DNA from: Urechis unicinctus
Lineage: Eukaryota > Annelida > Polychaeta > Xenopneusta > Urechidae
Direction: 5' to 3'
Assembly: GCA_034190875.2 (NCBI GenBank)
Contig: CM067356.1
Coordinates: 36,102,210 to 36,166,209, forward strand
DNA length: 64,000 nucleotides
Positions 54,420 through 64,000 of this stretch are shown here, piece by piece. The notes beneath the pieces were generated by a model that was not told the DNA's origin, made no database searches, and worked only from the letters and a program-made list of their open reading frames with translations. The position numbers were made by a program, and so were the translations under genes. Position 1 is the first letter of the stretch, and the number at the start of each line of letters is the position of its first letter.

Positions 54420-56157
54420 AACATCCTTATCTATAACTGTAGCAGAGGTGGGTGGGAGAAAGAGACGTGTGAGATGCCCTTCAGCTACATTACTTAGTTC
54501 TTGCCCCAGCTAAAGTAGTATGAAGAGTTTCCTGATAATATCGACCGATTTCGCGCTGCACTATTACTATACGGTTTGCTAGCGGCATATATCTACATAA
54601 CGTGAGAGACATTGGTCACTTGAAACCCTGGATGAACCATTACTACATAATATTTGCACCATTGCCGTCAAAGCATCGTGAGTTTGGCCGAATAAAGATT
54701 AACTACCGGTTTCGATGTGTGCATCTCATTTAACAATGTAGCACGTGGTTGCAGCTGCGAAATGGCATCGTAGCTCTTGCACTCGCAAGCAAATCTATTA
54801 TGCATGCACTGCACCCTTAAATAACAAGCTTTATTTTGTGTTCAACAGGACCAGAGCTGTAATTTACCACAGTCTCTGCTGCTTGTGCAGTTTTTCAGAT
54901 ATCTCATACAATGCGTAAATTGTGTTATTATGCTAACTAATGCCAGTTAAAAAATAAGCAAAAACCTTGGTGTGTCTTGACTTTTAGTTACACGCTTCAT
55001 TTACTAACGACAACTTTGCTTGGTGAACAAGGATTTTGTAAACAAAATATACAAACAATAAGGCCAATAGTGTTAGTAAACGATAATATATACTTATAGA
55101 TTTATAAGCGTAGTTTGGGAGATTGGCGGCTTCTCTCTGTGCCTTGAATACATATCGATGCATTATACTGGGGCGAAAATAAATAACTTTATTTAATAGA
55201 GCGGTTTTATTTTAAACATGCAAAAGTCATAGGATGAGCATTAATTAATGATCATAAAGATATTATTCAGTTTGTATTTAAATGGTCTTATGTCTACTTA
55301 ACATCCTCTTAATCGTTTGGTTATGCATATCTATCGGCAATTTCCGGTCCAGACCTTCAACGTTGCTCTGCTCCCCAGTAGATGAACGGCATCATTCCGT
55401 GTTTTCTATTGCATTCCATTTCCTTTTATCTGGGCAGTAACATTAGCTGCACCGAATTTAACCCCATGATGTTCATTGAGAGAAGAATAAAAACATACGA
55501 CAATTGTTCGCTACACGTCTGAGCTTAAACTATAAGCAACTGAAAAATTTATACCGATAAGATGCCTTTTCACCATTTACTGTTTCGCAACAGTGAATCA
55601 GCTTCGTCTCTATGCTAAGAATATCTCAGAGGCGTATATTGGAATTCGAGTGAAACAAAATATTTAGTGACCGTACGCTCTCTAAGTACAATAAGAGATA
55701 AACTTGCCTCCACTAATAGCATATCAACCAAAAGTGTAAAGCTCAGTAAACCAGCATATCGGATTGCTAGTGCATAATTTAACATATTGTAATGCCAATC
55801 CGAGAACATTTATACATAGAAAAAACAATTCACAACGGCTATGGAACTGATAGCTATATACTTCCAGTGTCCAAACACCAATCAACGCAAGTAACTAGCG
55901 CTGCGATGCAGTTGCGGGCGGTAAGATGCAACGATATTTAAAAACACTCCACCTGGTATATCATCAATTATATTGACAGAATTAATTGAATTTTGCATCA
56001 CAATTAATAAAGATGTGGCTAATGTCAATTCCCTGCCATCCTCTGCATGGTTTCAGCTTTTCTGCCGCTTCTTATACCAGGCAAAATAACCAAAAGAAGA
56101 ATTCGCATGGTTTCCAATAGGCCACTTTTGCCTGTAAATGCATCCGGACACCAGGCG

Positions 56158-56293
56158 CAGGAAGCATATTCGGGCCATCAAATTCAATTCATGTTATGAA
56201 GCAGCGCAATATCTCTAGGCTTTTACCCTTTTCATCATAACCCTTTATAAGTCAGCGATTCAGGCTCAGCATTTAAATGGCGTAATTGGTCGG
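56158..56293 (+). other. Highly conserved island, D2 member
   Basis: The counterpart of 49,735-49,870. About 60 bp from GAAGCATATTCGGG through ATCTCTAGGCT differ at only a few positions, and the similarity continues through TAAGTCAGCGATTCAGG. See the D1 entry for the two coding readings. Confidence 0.5.
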
Positions 56294-56577
56294 TTATAAC
56301 GGCGATTGTCGTCCCATAACGCTCTGTTGATATATCATTGCGGAACGTGTCGGCGGAATAAGAGTGACTGGTATTTGCAACAATAACATTGTTATGGCTC
56401 GCAGCTCCGGGGCCATACCAATCCATAAATAATTCAGCTGTAGTAAACAACTCATTAGCCATGTCCATAACTTGCTGCTGATATTCTCGAATATCGAGAT
56501 ATCGCCATTCCCACTCATAACCAACTTCAAAAGTTGCTGATTCATGGTTTATACTTTGCTTAGCCTTGTGGTTCTTG
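56235..56577 (-). CDS. Family P copy 2 (D2), candidate terminal exon of unknown protein
   Basis: The frame is open for 114 codons on the minus strand, from a possible acceptor (TTGACTCAG, exon from 56,577) to TGA at 56,235. It contains GYEWEWRYLDIREYQQQ, MDMANELFTTAELFMDWYG and AEPESLTYKGL. Composition is protein-like with heptad-like hydrophobics and no membrane segment. It is the only P member with no stop. Copies at 49,808-50,110 and 47,148-47,276 align in the same frame. No family was recognised. It may be the intact member of a duplicated gene family, or a remnant. Confidence 0.4.
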
Positions 56578-58559
56578 CTGAGTCAACATAAGGCCCTTAA
56601 CTTATTTTCTTAAGGCTTAAAAAAATATTTTCATAGTGGAACAACCGGCATAAATGGTATAAGATATTCACGTGCATCACAAATCGCTATCGGAGGGGTC
56701 ATTGTCGGCCATGTTAATATTCATTCACATATCGGCAAAGCCCGAATATATACTGCATTTCGTATATTAGACCAACTAGGCGACTAAATATCAACACGGG
56801 GAATAATTATATTAAAAATTTACTCTCTTGCTTAAGAGTCGAGCGTTTAACCTAACTACCCATTACGTGTGCTTTTAACGCAACAATGTGCAAAATATAT
56901 GTATTTTAGCTTCGATCATGTCTAACATGAGCATTTTACAGCAGCTCAAACTCAAACTAGGCAAGGTCGACATTAGACCATGCTTGCTTGTAGTCCAGTA
57001 GCATCAATAATATGTTGCAACCATACATTCTACATTCATAGAATGAATTTCGGTGCTGGGATTCAAACCAAAAGGGTTTGCTGTTATGTAAGTGTACGGC
57101 CTCCTTGGGAGATGCAAGGTAGCAATTTTTACTTGAGTACAAATTATTTGACAGCTGGAGTCAAAGAGCGTGGGGTAAGCTAGCATTTCACGACTTTCTA
57201 CATTTCATTTTAATGCAACCTACCCCCCTTAATGCAGATCAGTCTACACAGGCCGCACTCAGCGAGGCATTTGAACGTCGAAGTTGTGTTATGCACGCTA
57301 TATACAAATCGAATAAAAATGTGTTTGGCAATCGTTGTTGTTCCATATGATAATAGCTTGACTTTTGCAACAATAATAAATAGCAAACATAAAAACCTAA
57401 ACATAATTTACTTCAAACTACTGTGTGGCGAGCTTAAGTAATTTGATCTCGAATACTGGGCGTCTTAATGTGGCCCTTTTAGTATTGATGGCGGAGATCA
57501 ATTATATCCTTATTTTTCACAATCTTAAGAATACATGTCGCGTTCATCACAGGGCACACCCCTCGGATTGTCTAGATGCGGTGAGCGGCAAAAATACACA
57601 CATTTCCACGGCGTTAAATATATTCCACCATCGACACCGTCATTAAATCCATATATCTACTGAACGTTGCGTTATGCGTAGAACCTTTATTCATTGTGCG
57701 TTGAACACAAAACCGGGCTGCATTGAAGCGGCAATATAGATGACTATCTGAATCTGATACCAAAAAAAGCGTGCAAAACGAAAAGTTCAATGATCAGCCA
57801 ATCGCGTGTCATGTTGTTTACTTACTGATACGATATAGAAAACAGACTTACAAAGGGGGCACATTTCACGTAGTAAACAAAAATACTTACACACAAAATA
57901 GCATAAGGATAGAAAAATGAACTTTTGTTGGAATGTTTTTTTTCTGCTCGTTGTCGCTGCAATCGAGATTACACAGAGCGCCCAATACCGAGGCTACAGT
58001 TAATGTTCTCAGTGTTTAAATCAACAGCTTTATGTCATCAACTTTTCTCTACAATGCATAACGTCGGCCGCATCTAACGGAGGAGACACCGGTATGCTCG
58101 GGATAAAGACTTGTTACGTTACTTGTATACAATTTTAAGCATATAATGAAACAAGTAATATGCGTGGTATTATATTAGGATAAACTGGCCTTTCACGAAG
58201 CAAAACGAACACGTTCAGTTCACGCACTTAGTTGTCAACATGCTCCTCTCATAACTTTAGACGACAGGAAAGTCCCGATAGATAATGCGCGTATGGTGAA
58301 CCACCGCATACGGTGAACAACTACCATGTGCTATCGGCTTACATTGATGAATATCAGGGCTAACCCGACCTGTTGCAGTATCTATTCCGCATTCTCTTAT
58401 ATAACCAGCGTCTTCAAAGGATTAAGGATTACCTGATGCTCTAGTTCGACTAATTAAGCCCGACTGCTGGTGAATCTGCAATGCGATATATTTCAGTTTA
58501 GCTTCAATCCCTAGCTTTGGCGTAACATATGTAGCAGCTCAGCACGTTTTCAGGGAAGG

Positions 58560-58852
58560 CGGTGATATCACGTCGCTGATGGATGAGGATGATTGTGATG
58601 CTTTCTGAGGTACCAGCGCCCACTTGGCAGAAACCCATTGATAAGACCGGGCCGCAAAACCCAAGCCGCATGGACCTGCATGGTACTATTGAACTACCGA
58701 GTCGGGTGCTTCTCCATTCACAGATAGGGACGCCATTTAGCGTGATCATCCGAGTGACGCGGATTCAGTAAGGTTTTCTCACCTTGGTATAGAACCCACA
58801 ACCTGGGGGTCGAAGCGACATAGCATACCACTACGCCATGGTAACCGGCTTC
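58560..58852 (-). mobile_element. tRNA-derived SINE with target-site duplication
   Basis: On the minus strand the element starts with a tRNA-like head. It has GCCGGTTACCA, an A box TGGCGTAGTGG, and a degraded B box GGTTCTATACC about 40 nt further on. Next comes a GC-rich body with CGCGTCACTCGGATGA and TAAATGGCGTCCC, resembling the conserved body of broadly distributed marine-invertebrate SINEs (subfamily not assigned). The tail is an ATC-rich simple sequence. CAGGGAAGG flanks it on both sides (58,551-58,559 and 58,853-58,861). The paralogous D1 site at 52,001-52,010 is uninterrupted, which defines the insertion. It is about 293 bp. Confidence 0.88.
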
Positions 58853-59071
58853 CAGGGAAGGGAATGGGGATGCCAGTTTGTTATGTACTGATATAGTCGG
58901 CCAGAAAAGAGAAGACTATCAACTTCGTGCTTTTGATAGAGTAATGAAGCACCGTGTTAGCGTTATTATAGAAAACTATCGCAGATTTAGCTTACAAACT
59001 GAAACGAATGTCACATTGTACATGAACACATCCATTAATCAGGGGTTAATTAATACAAGTTAATGCGTTAG

Positions 59072-59566
59072 CATCGGCATGCAACTGGTATCCATGGTTG
59101 TATCATGACAATGCTAATTGGCGAAAATATACGGCTGCCTCTGAATAACAACAGTGCGGTATCATGTGTTATTTGTATAGTCCTTTTCGTGCACAATCGC
59201 GACAGTAATAAAATGGCAACGGTCCTTGCAAACTTTCCTTCTTGCCTAGTAAGCACAGATAATGTGCCGGTATTGATTTTGACATATTTTATAGGGCCTA
59301 TTCACATAGTATCTTTTTGTTATTCAAGCAGGATATATACAACTGCATTGTTCATTATCAGCGCTACGAATCGGTCAAGAATAAAAAAGCGCAATAGATG
59401 TAGAATGACAACTGCTGCAGAATTATCTGCTTTACGACGGAGACAGCCTGAATCGATCATAGTCAAGTTTCGCCTCCTGTATAGTGATAATGTTTTGCTT
59501 AAGAAGCTTCATGACATTCATAGATCCAATCGCGAGGCATTGCTTCGTGTCCCAGACAAGGTATAA
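59072..59566 (+). CDS. Family Q open frame (D2 member), longest non-repetitive ORF
   Basis: 165 codons are open after a TAG at 59,069-59,071 that is shared by all Q members and may be a splice acceptor. Contents are HATGIHGC, LIGENIRLPLN, SAVSCV, FVHNRDSNKMATVLA, and a basic C-terminal part with MTTAAELSALRRRQPESIIV. A plausible donor, CAAG|GTATAAG, lies at its end. A non-repetitive frame this long is expected well under once by chance here. No family was recognised. The 3' third is not frame-conserved in the paralogues, so only the first 60 or so codons have comparative support. Confidence 0.35.
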   Translation, partial: HRHATGIHGCIMTMLIGENIRLPLNNNSAVSCVICIVLFVHNRDSNKMATVLANFPSCLVSTDNVPVLILTYFIGPIHIVSFCYSSRIYTTALFIISATNRSRIKKRNRCRMTTAAELSALRRRQPESIIVKFRLLYSDNVLLKKLHDIHRSNREALLRVPDKV

Positions 59567-59569
59567 GAA

Positions 59570-60850
59570 TCGACCAACCTTTGGGCATGGTTCATTTGAC
59601 CACATCAATGCTTAGGGTATTCGTTTGGAGTACTTTCAAAAAGGGAGTAGGACGTACCTACTATCACAACCCATGATAGGCCAATCTAATACATTAATTC
59701 GCAAACATATGAGAACGGCTTGCGCTTCAATCAATATTTGCATTGCGACAAAGCTATTGGCATATAGGTTGAAACCTATATTGAATCTAGGAAAATAGCA
59801 GGGTTGGTTTCCAGCTTATAAAAATATCGATATGCATATATTATGATTTAGCGACCTCTAATCTTTGGTATTTTTACTGTTTCATTAAATAGTGCTCACA
59901 TGCTTTTAGTAGGAACCCAACTGTTCAGCTGTATATGCATCGATTGTGTAATATGTCCAACACACACCCGATCGCACACGTTGCAGCTGATTTAACCTCG
60001 CAATATGTATTATGTTTTGGCTGTTATAACTATCTATTATGAGAAAGCTCTTCTACCCAATTGGCTCGTGATATGCTCTCCATTAGCAGATCATATCAGT
60101 GAAAAGTGTGCCACATCAAAGGGAGCATTTACAATTTGAATGTTGAACCCCTCGTTCACATGAACAAAGTCGACGATCCTTGAAATCTATTTCAGAGACT
60201 TTAAGTAGGCAATTTGTTACACACCTGTAAATATCTGGATTGACGGTACACATCATAACATTCTAAAACCATTGTATGCATCGAACTATTAATTCAAAAC
60301 AGCAATCATTGCCGTTGGATCATACCTGGTCTAAATACGGCTTGTATAAATAAGCCCGTTGCCTACCAGATTATGCATCACACTCTTAAAGCTGTTGTTA
60401 TTGACAACTGTTGTGTTCGCGTTCCATTTGACTTGATAACCCAGTTTAACACTGGTTTAGTCAATCTCGTTCCTTTGGACAGCTACAATAGAGCTCAAGC
60501 TATGTTTTTCTCTGTTGCACGCAACAATAAATCTTTTCTCGGATGGTAAACAATTTGCTGGCTATTACTCTTATGTAAGGGACAATTTTTCCAGATGCAA
60601 TCGTTGTTGCTAAATTGCACAAGGCATAGCAATATCTTTATCAAAAAACAACATTTGTTTGCTGCACCACAACCCAATATATTCCACGCTTATATAAAAC
60701 ATCTAACAACACTATGGCTGCATCCTCCGGCTGCTATTGCTACAAAACCAACTTCTCGGTCAATGCAATTGATCATGGTTAGGAACGTTACTGTATCAAT
60801 TATAAAAACCAGCATCTGCTTTGATAACTACTTTATAATTAATAATCCCT
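59570..60850. other. Unannotated AT-rich sequence
   Basis: No convincing feature. Weak similarity of 60,240-60,320 to 30,470-30,520 (GTTGGATCATAC type) was seen but is too short to call. Confidence 0.35.
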
Positions 60851-60851
60851 A

Positions 60852-62475
60852 AACGGCTTTCGAAAAAGAAGCCCTGCCTGTGACTTCTATACATTTTTTC
60901 TTTTTTAGCCTCAGCTACTGAATTGTGATGCCCTCGATTCGTGAGAATGTATTATGCAAAACGAATTCGAATAACAACATAGATATCGCTGACATTGCAC
61001 CTCCGTCATGCGCGAGACTATTCAGTGTTAAGTGATGCAAGCGAAAGCAGCATACATTACCGATAGGGTGGGCGAAGTTATGATTTCTACTAAGTCGCAA
61101 CTTACGCTAGGTTGTGGTTGTTTACAGTGCAGCGCGTTGTCCCTTATCGCCATTTGTAAGTCTTACTTATTACCAAAAGAATGCGCTCACATAAATTCAT
61201 GGTGCACTTATTGATGTGATGCTTACTCCCTTCAGAAGGTGATGAATGAAGACGAATCACGGTGTAAGAGGCCGAGAGGGGTAAACTTTTGTACCTTCCG
61301 AAAGGTGTACCGAAAGTTGTTGACATGCTTATTGTTGGAGTTCAGATGTGCTCTGTTCCGTGGCTTTAGATTGACAGCCTGTACCGGTCGTCCGGCGTTC
61401 GTTTTGTGGCGGCTTTTATTGGTTGGCCAACGAGGGAACAAGAGCTGCTTAATAGCTTCAGTGCAAGGTGGTTATCGTGCATAATTTATCTAATATACAC
61501 TTAAAAAGCGAGAGAACCTGCCAATTGTTCGCTTTGCTGACAAATGGATTAGAGAGATTTTCTGAAATGAACGGTACGGTTACCTAGCTTCTTCAAATTT
61601 CTCTTAATTATCTGAATAGGTTATTTTGGAAGTAGCGTTTAGGAAATGCGTTTGACTGAAAATACATACAAGGGGCAGAGTATGAAAAAGCAGATTTATT
61701 TATTTAATAATCGACATACCATGATGGATTTAGAAGAACCCATACCCCAATATTGTTATTCCAATTAGAACAATCAATTGCAAGGTGGTCAAAGTGCTTA
61801 TAACATGTTTCTGCTGATAAAACCCAGTGACACTTGCAGTAGGCAACCGTTTGGGCTGTAAATAAATTGGATGATGTAGGCACATACTATTCATACCACT
61901 GTCCATACCAGTTGGCCATAAATGAAGGAGGCAAAAGAGCACGCTTGGTTTTCCTATATTGGATTACATGAGATTTAATGTGCCGTACAGAGATGATGTA
62001 TCGATCAGTTTTTCTATATAAACAATGGATTAAACGGGGACTATCCCGAATCGCACATACATCAATGTTTTATATTCACATATAGCAAGCCATATGTGCT
62101 AGGCACAACATGAGCTAACACTCTATGTATCAATATATATCTTTGAATGCCTCAAAATAAGAAACTATCTTAGGATGCCTCGCCGAGATACAAAACTTCC
62201 GCTATCCACAGCTATTAGCCAGCGTTCGAACCACATCACATCACGTCCAGAATAGCGAAAGATGCATTATACTTTATTTATTTCCTAAAATAATAATAAC
62301 ATGTATCATGTCATGCGTCGCGCCTTGAACGTGACCTACGAAATATATCCTCAACACGGTTTTCGAAAATAGAAGCCCTGACTGTGACTCGTATACTTAT
62401 CTCGTAGTTAGTGCCAGCTACTGATTTTTCATGCCCTTGATACATGAGCATGCAAAAAGGAATGTTGATAACGGG
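60852..62475 (+). repeat. Pair of diverged direct repeats, 1.5 kb apart
   Basis: 60,852-60,975 and 62,356-62,475 share TTTCGAAAA, GAAGCCCTG-CTGTGACT, CAGCTACTGA and ATGCCCT-GAT in the same order. The intervening sequence has a GC-richer stretch at 61,230-61,450 with overlapping short frames on both strands and no recognised motif. Confidence 0.75.
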
Positions 62476-62631
62476 TTAGATGTTATTATGCACCAACGCA
62501 GTTAAACTTGTCATATGAAATAGCCGTTTTGACTGGCCTGGATAGTTTTAGTTTGTTATGCTATGTTAACGATTGATAATACAATCACCAACCTCGGCCA
62601 ATTTTTGTGGTGTAATAAATGAGGAGTGTAT

Positions 62632-62850
62632 TTAAGGTTCCAATTGGCATGTCAGAATACTTAGCCGTTTTGCCGTCATCAATTCATAGGGTGGTTCATA
62701 AACGGCTAAACAGCTCATGTCGCCGTACCGGGATATAAAATCAATAACAGTTTTATTATACGTTTCGCTCGTACCACTGTTTGCGTAGAAATGGGTCGCG
62801 TTCGCAGTGGAGTTATAACACGTTTTTGATTGAGTGGTGGCAAAGAAGAG
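62632..62850 (-). CDS. Candidate exon, secreted or ectodomain-like, unknown
   Basis: The minus-strand frame after a possible acceptor (GGATTTTAG, near 62,850) reads CYNSTANATHFY, SETYNKTVIDF and GDMSCLAVYEPPYE to TAA at 62,632. It has several N-glycosylation sequons and spaced Cys. Codon use is GC-richer than the surroundings. This could be an extracellular domain exon, but no fold was recognised. Confidence 0.25.
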   Translation of the reverse strand, partial: LFFATTQSKTCYNSTANATHFYANSGTSETYNKTVIDFISRYGDMSCLAVYEPPYELMTAKRLSILTCQLEP

Positions 62851-62895
62851 AGTGCTAAAATCCGCCAAAGTTCAATGGGCGACTCTAGCAAGACT

Positions 62896-63096
62896 CTAAG
62901 GGCGAGTAAACATCAATACGCTACATGTCTGCTGGACGGCTTGATGACTCTCGCCGGACTTTTGTTGGAGTGGCTCATATCGCGCTGCAAAATGTACAGA
63001 GCTACGCTCCAATGATTTTCCTAGATATTGGCAACTAAAGGTGACAATCGTATGGAACGTGCCTTGCCTAAAAACACACTCCTTCTTGCAGCTTGT
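62896..63096 (-). CDS. Candidate exon with Cys pattern, unknown
   Basis: It is preceded by a strong pyrimidine tract and acceptor (CGCCTCCTCCTC then CACGCAG, exon from 63,096). The frame reads TSCKKECVFRQG, VTFSCQYLGKSLE and AARYEPLQQ to TAG at 62,896. TFSCQYLG recalls the B-strand Cys of an Ig-like domain, but the usual core Trp is absent. It lies about 45 bp upstream of the next candidate exon in transcription order. Confidence 0.25.
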   Translation of the reverse strand, partial: TSCKKECVFRQGTFHTIVTFSCQYLGKSLERSSVHFAARYEPLQQKSGESHQAVQQTCSVLMFTRP

Positions 63097-63304
63097 CTGC
63101 GTGTTGAGGAGGAGGCGACGAAAGTGGTGCTTTCGTACATGTCGTAAAATAACTGTTAAGGCCATAATACTGCCTATAGCTTGCAGGATTTAGATGGCAT
63201 GAGTCTGAATGGTCAGTTAATTGAAAGAATGCTCTATCGTGTGCGACGGTAACTGAACGGTATAATCTCGGCATATTCAACGTTTTTCTTCCTATAGATA
63301 ACAT

Positions 63305-64000
63305 TCAATCATGTGCTGTCAGATTGCCATAACATATGCCAATGTTATTGATAACTATATATGGCTAATGCTACGTGGAGTAGAAAACTGCTATCGCAAA
63401 CTCTGTTTGCAAAGCCAAAACGCTACCTAACCTACCCTTGACTATGCGTACAACTGGTTATTGTTTTAAGCCATGACTTGAGGCATTCGTAACGTATCAG
63501 ACTATACATGGTTTTATTTCTGTGTCATAGAATTTAACCGGCTGAGGAAGATGGTTCATCAGACATTATGTAGTATGTTAGCAATTTTCAAACAAAGGGC
63601 ATATTTATAATATATTTTTTGTGCATAAGGTATACTTAAGATGAAAACGAAAGGAAATTATCATATAATCATTAAATAATTCATATGGGGCAGATTAGCG
63701 TCTGACATTTTGGAAATCTTTGCGCCATTTGTACGAAATCAAATAAAATCTTAGCTGTAGATGGCATCGTTCCGAACATGAATTGATTATAATTACTTGA
63801 AACACAGAGGCCGCTGAGACAGTACTAACGTGTAATTCATAAATGTTATACTTCGCACATGAACACACACACACATATGCATTTACATTTTACAAAGGCC
63901 ATTTAGTTCGAGTTTATCGCATAAATTGGAATACATATTTGTTGTATTAATGCCAATGAGCTGCCAGTTCATTAGCGTTACATGCAGTTTATACACATCG
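63305..64000. other. Unannotated AT-rich sequence
   Basis: Nothing was recognised apart from a short (CA)n-like run near 63,864-63,876. Confidence 0.45.

Larger units (their letters stand above)
54420..59480 (+). repeat. Ancient duplicate unit D2
   Basis: Paralogous to D1 (anchors given there). D2 alone preserves 57,040-57,240, which matches copy B 32,995-33,190 (TATGTAAGTGTACGGC, GGGAGATGCAAG, GTACAAAT, GGAGTC, TGGGG-AAGC), and 57,860-58,030, which matches 25,050-25,200. 59,030-59,420 matches 25,430-25,800 (GCATCGGCATGCAACT, CGGCTGCCTCTGAA). A SINE has inserted at 58,560. Confidence 0.85.

Noticed and set aside
56294..56545. Alternative minus-strand frame of 83 codons over family P
   Set aside because: It overlaps the P frame. 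Only the other frame stays in register with the two paralogues across their length differences.
59068..59256. Minus-strand ORF opposite family Q
   Set aside because: Not open in the D1 counterpart, whereas the plus-strand frame is.
62200..62260. Possible tRNA (GGTTCGAAC on the minus strand)
   Set aside because: There is no A box at the right distance and no cloverleaf pairing. The same holds for GGTTCGAAAT near 41,658.

Overview
This is an AT-rich eukaryotic window, most likely from an invertebrate animal. The signs are long (TA)n microsatellites, a 5'-truncated CR1/Jockey-type non-LTR retrotransposon, a tRNA-derived SINE, intron/exon junctions of metazoan type, and a P2X7 'ballast domain' (P2RX7_C) gene remnant; stand-alone genes of that family are common in invertebrates. 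I cannot name the organism. Nothing bacterial is present: no operons, and no ORF longer than about 165 codons. No intact multi-exon gene was found.

Left part (1-22,480). Mostly unrecognised single-copy AT-rich DNA. It holds a compound TA/TC microsatellite (2.9-3.7 kb), a minus-strand three-exon P2RX7_C pseudogene (8.86-10.04 kb) whose splice phases still fit, a dispersed repeat copy (10.9-11.4 kb), two more (TA)n arrays, a minus-strand candidate terminal exon with one membrane segment (15.65-15.97 kb) and a GC-rich island near 18.7 kb.

Middle part (22.5-40.4 kb). A decayed reverse-transcriptase fragment leads into a near-identical 8.6-kb direct tandem duplication: copy A 23,238-31,786 and copy B 31,785-40,437. 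The left breakpoint lies inside the reverse-transcriptase sequence and the junction has only 2 bp of microhomology.

Right part (43.7-64 kb). Much of this is built from older, diverged duplicates. Unit D1 (47.9-52.6 kb) and unit D2 (54.4-59.5 kb) are paralogous to each other and, in blocks, to the 8.6-kb unit. A smaller 0.8-1 kb tandem array lies at 44.6-46.6 kb. The duplicates share reading frames that I describe as families P (minus strand) and Q (plus strand), plus a strikingly conserved roughly 130-bp island. A SINE with a target-site duplication sits in D2, and the matching empty site is present in D1.

Overall the window reads as a recombinogenic, gene-poor region where successive tandem duplications have copied, decayed and mosaicked exon-bearing segments. 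Coordinates of diverged repeats are approximate because they were aligned by eye.
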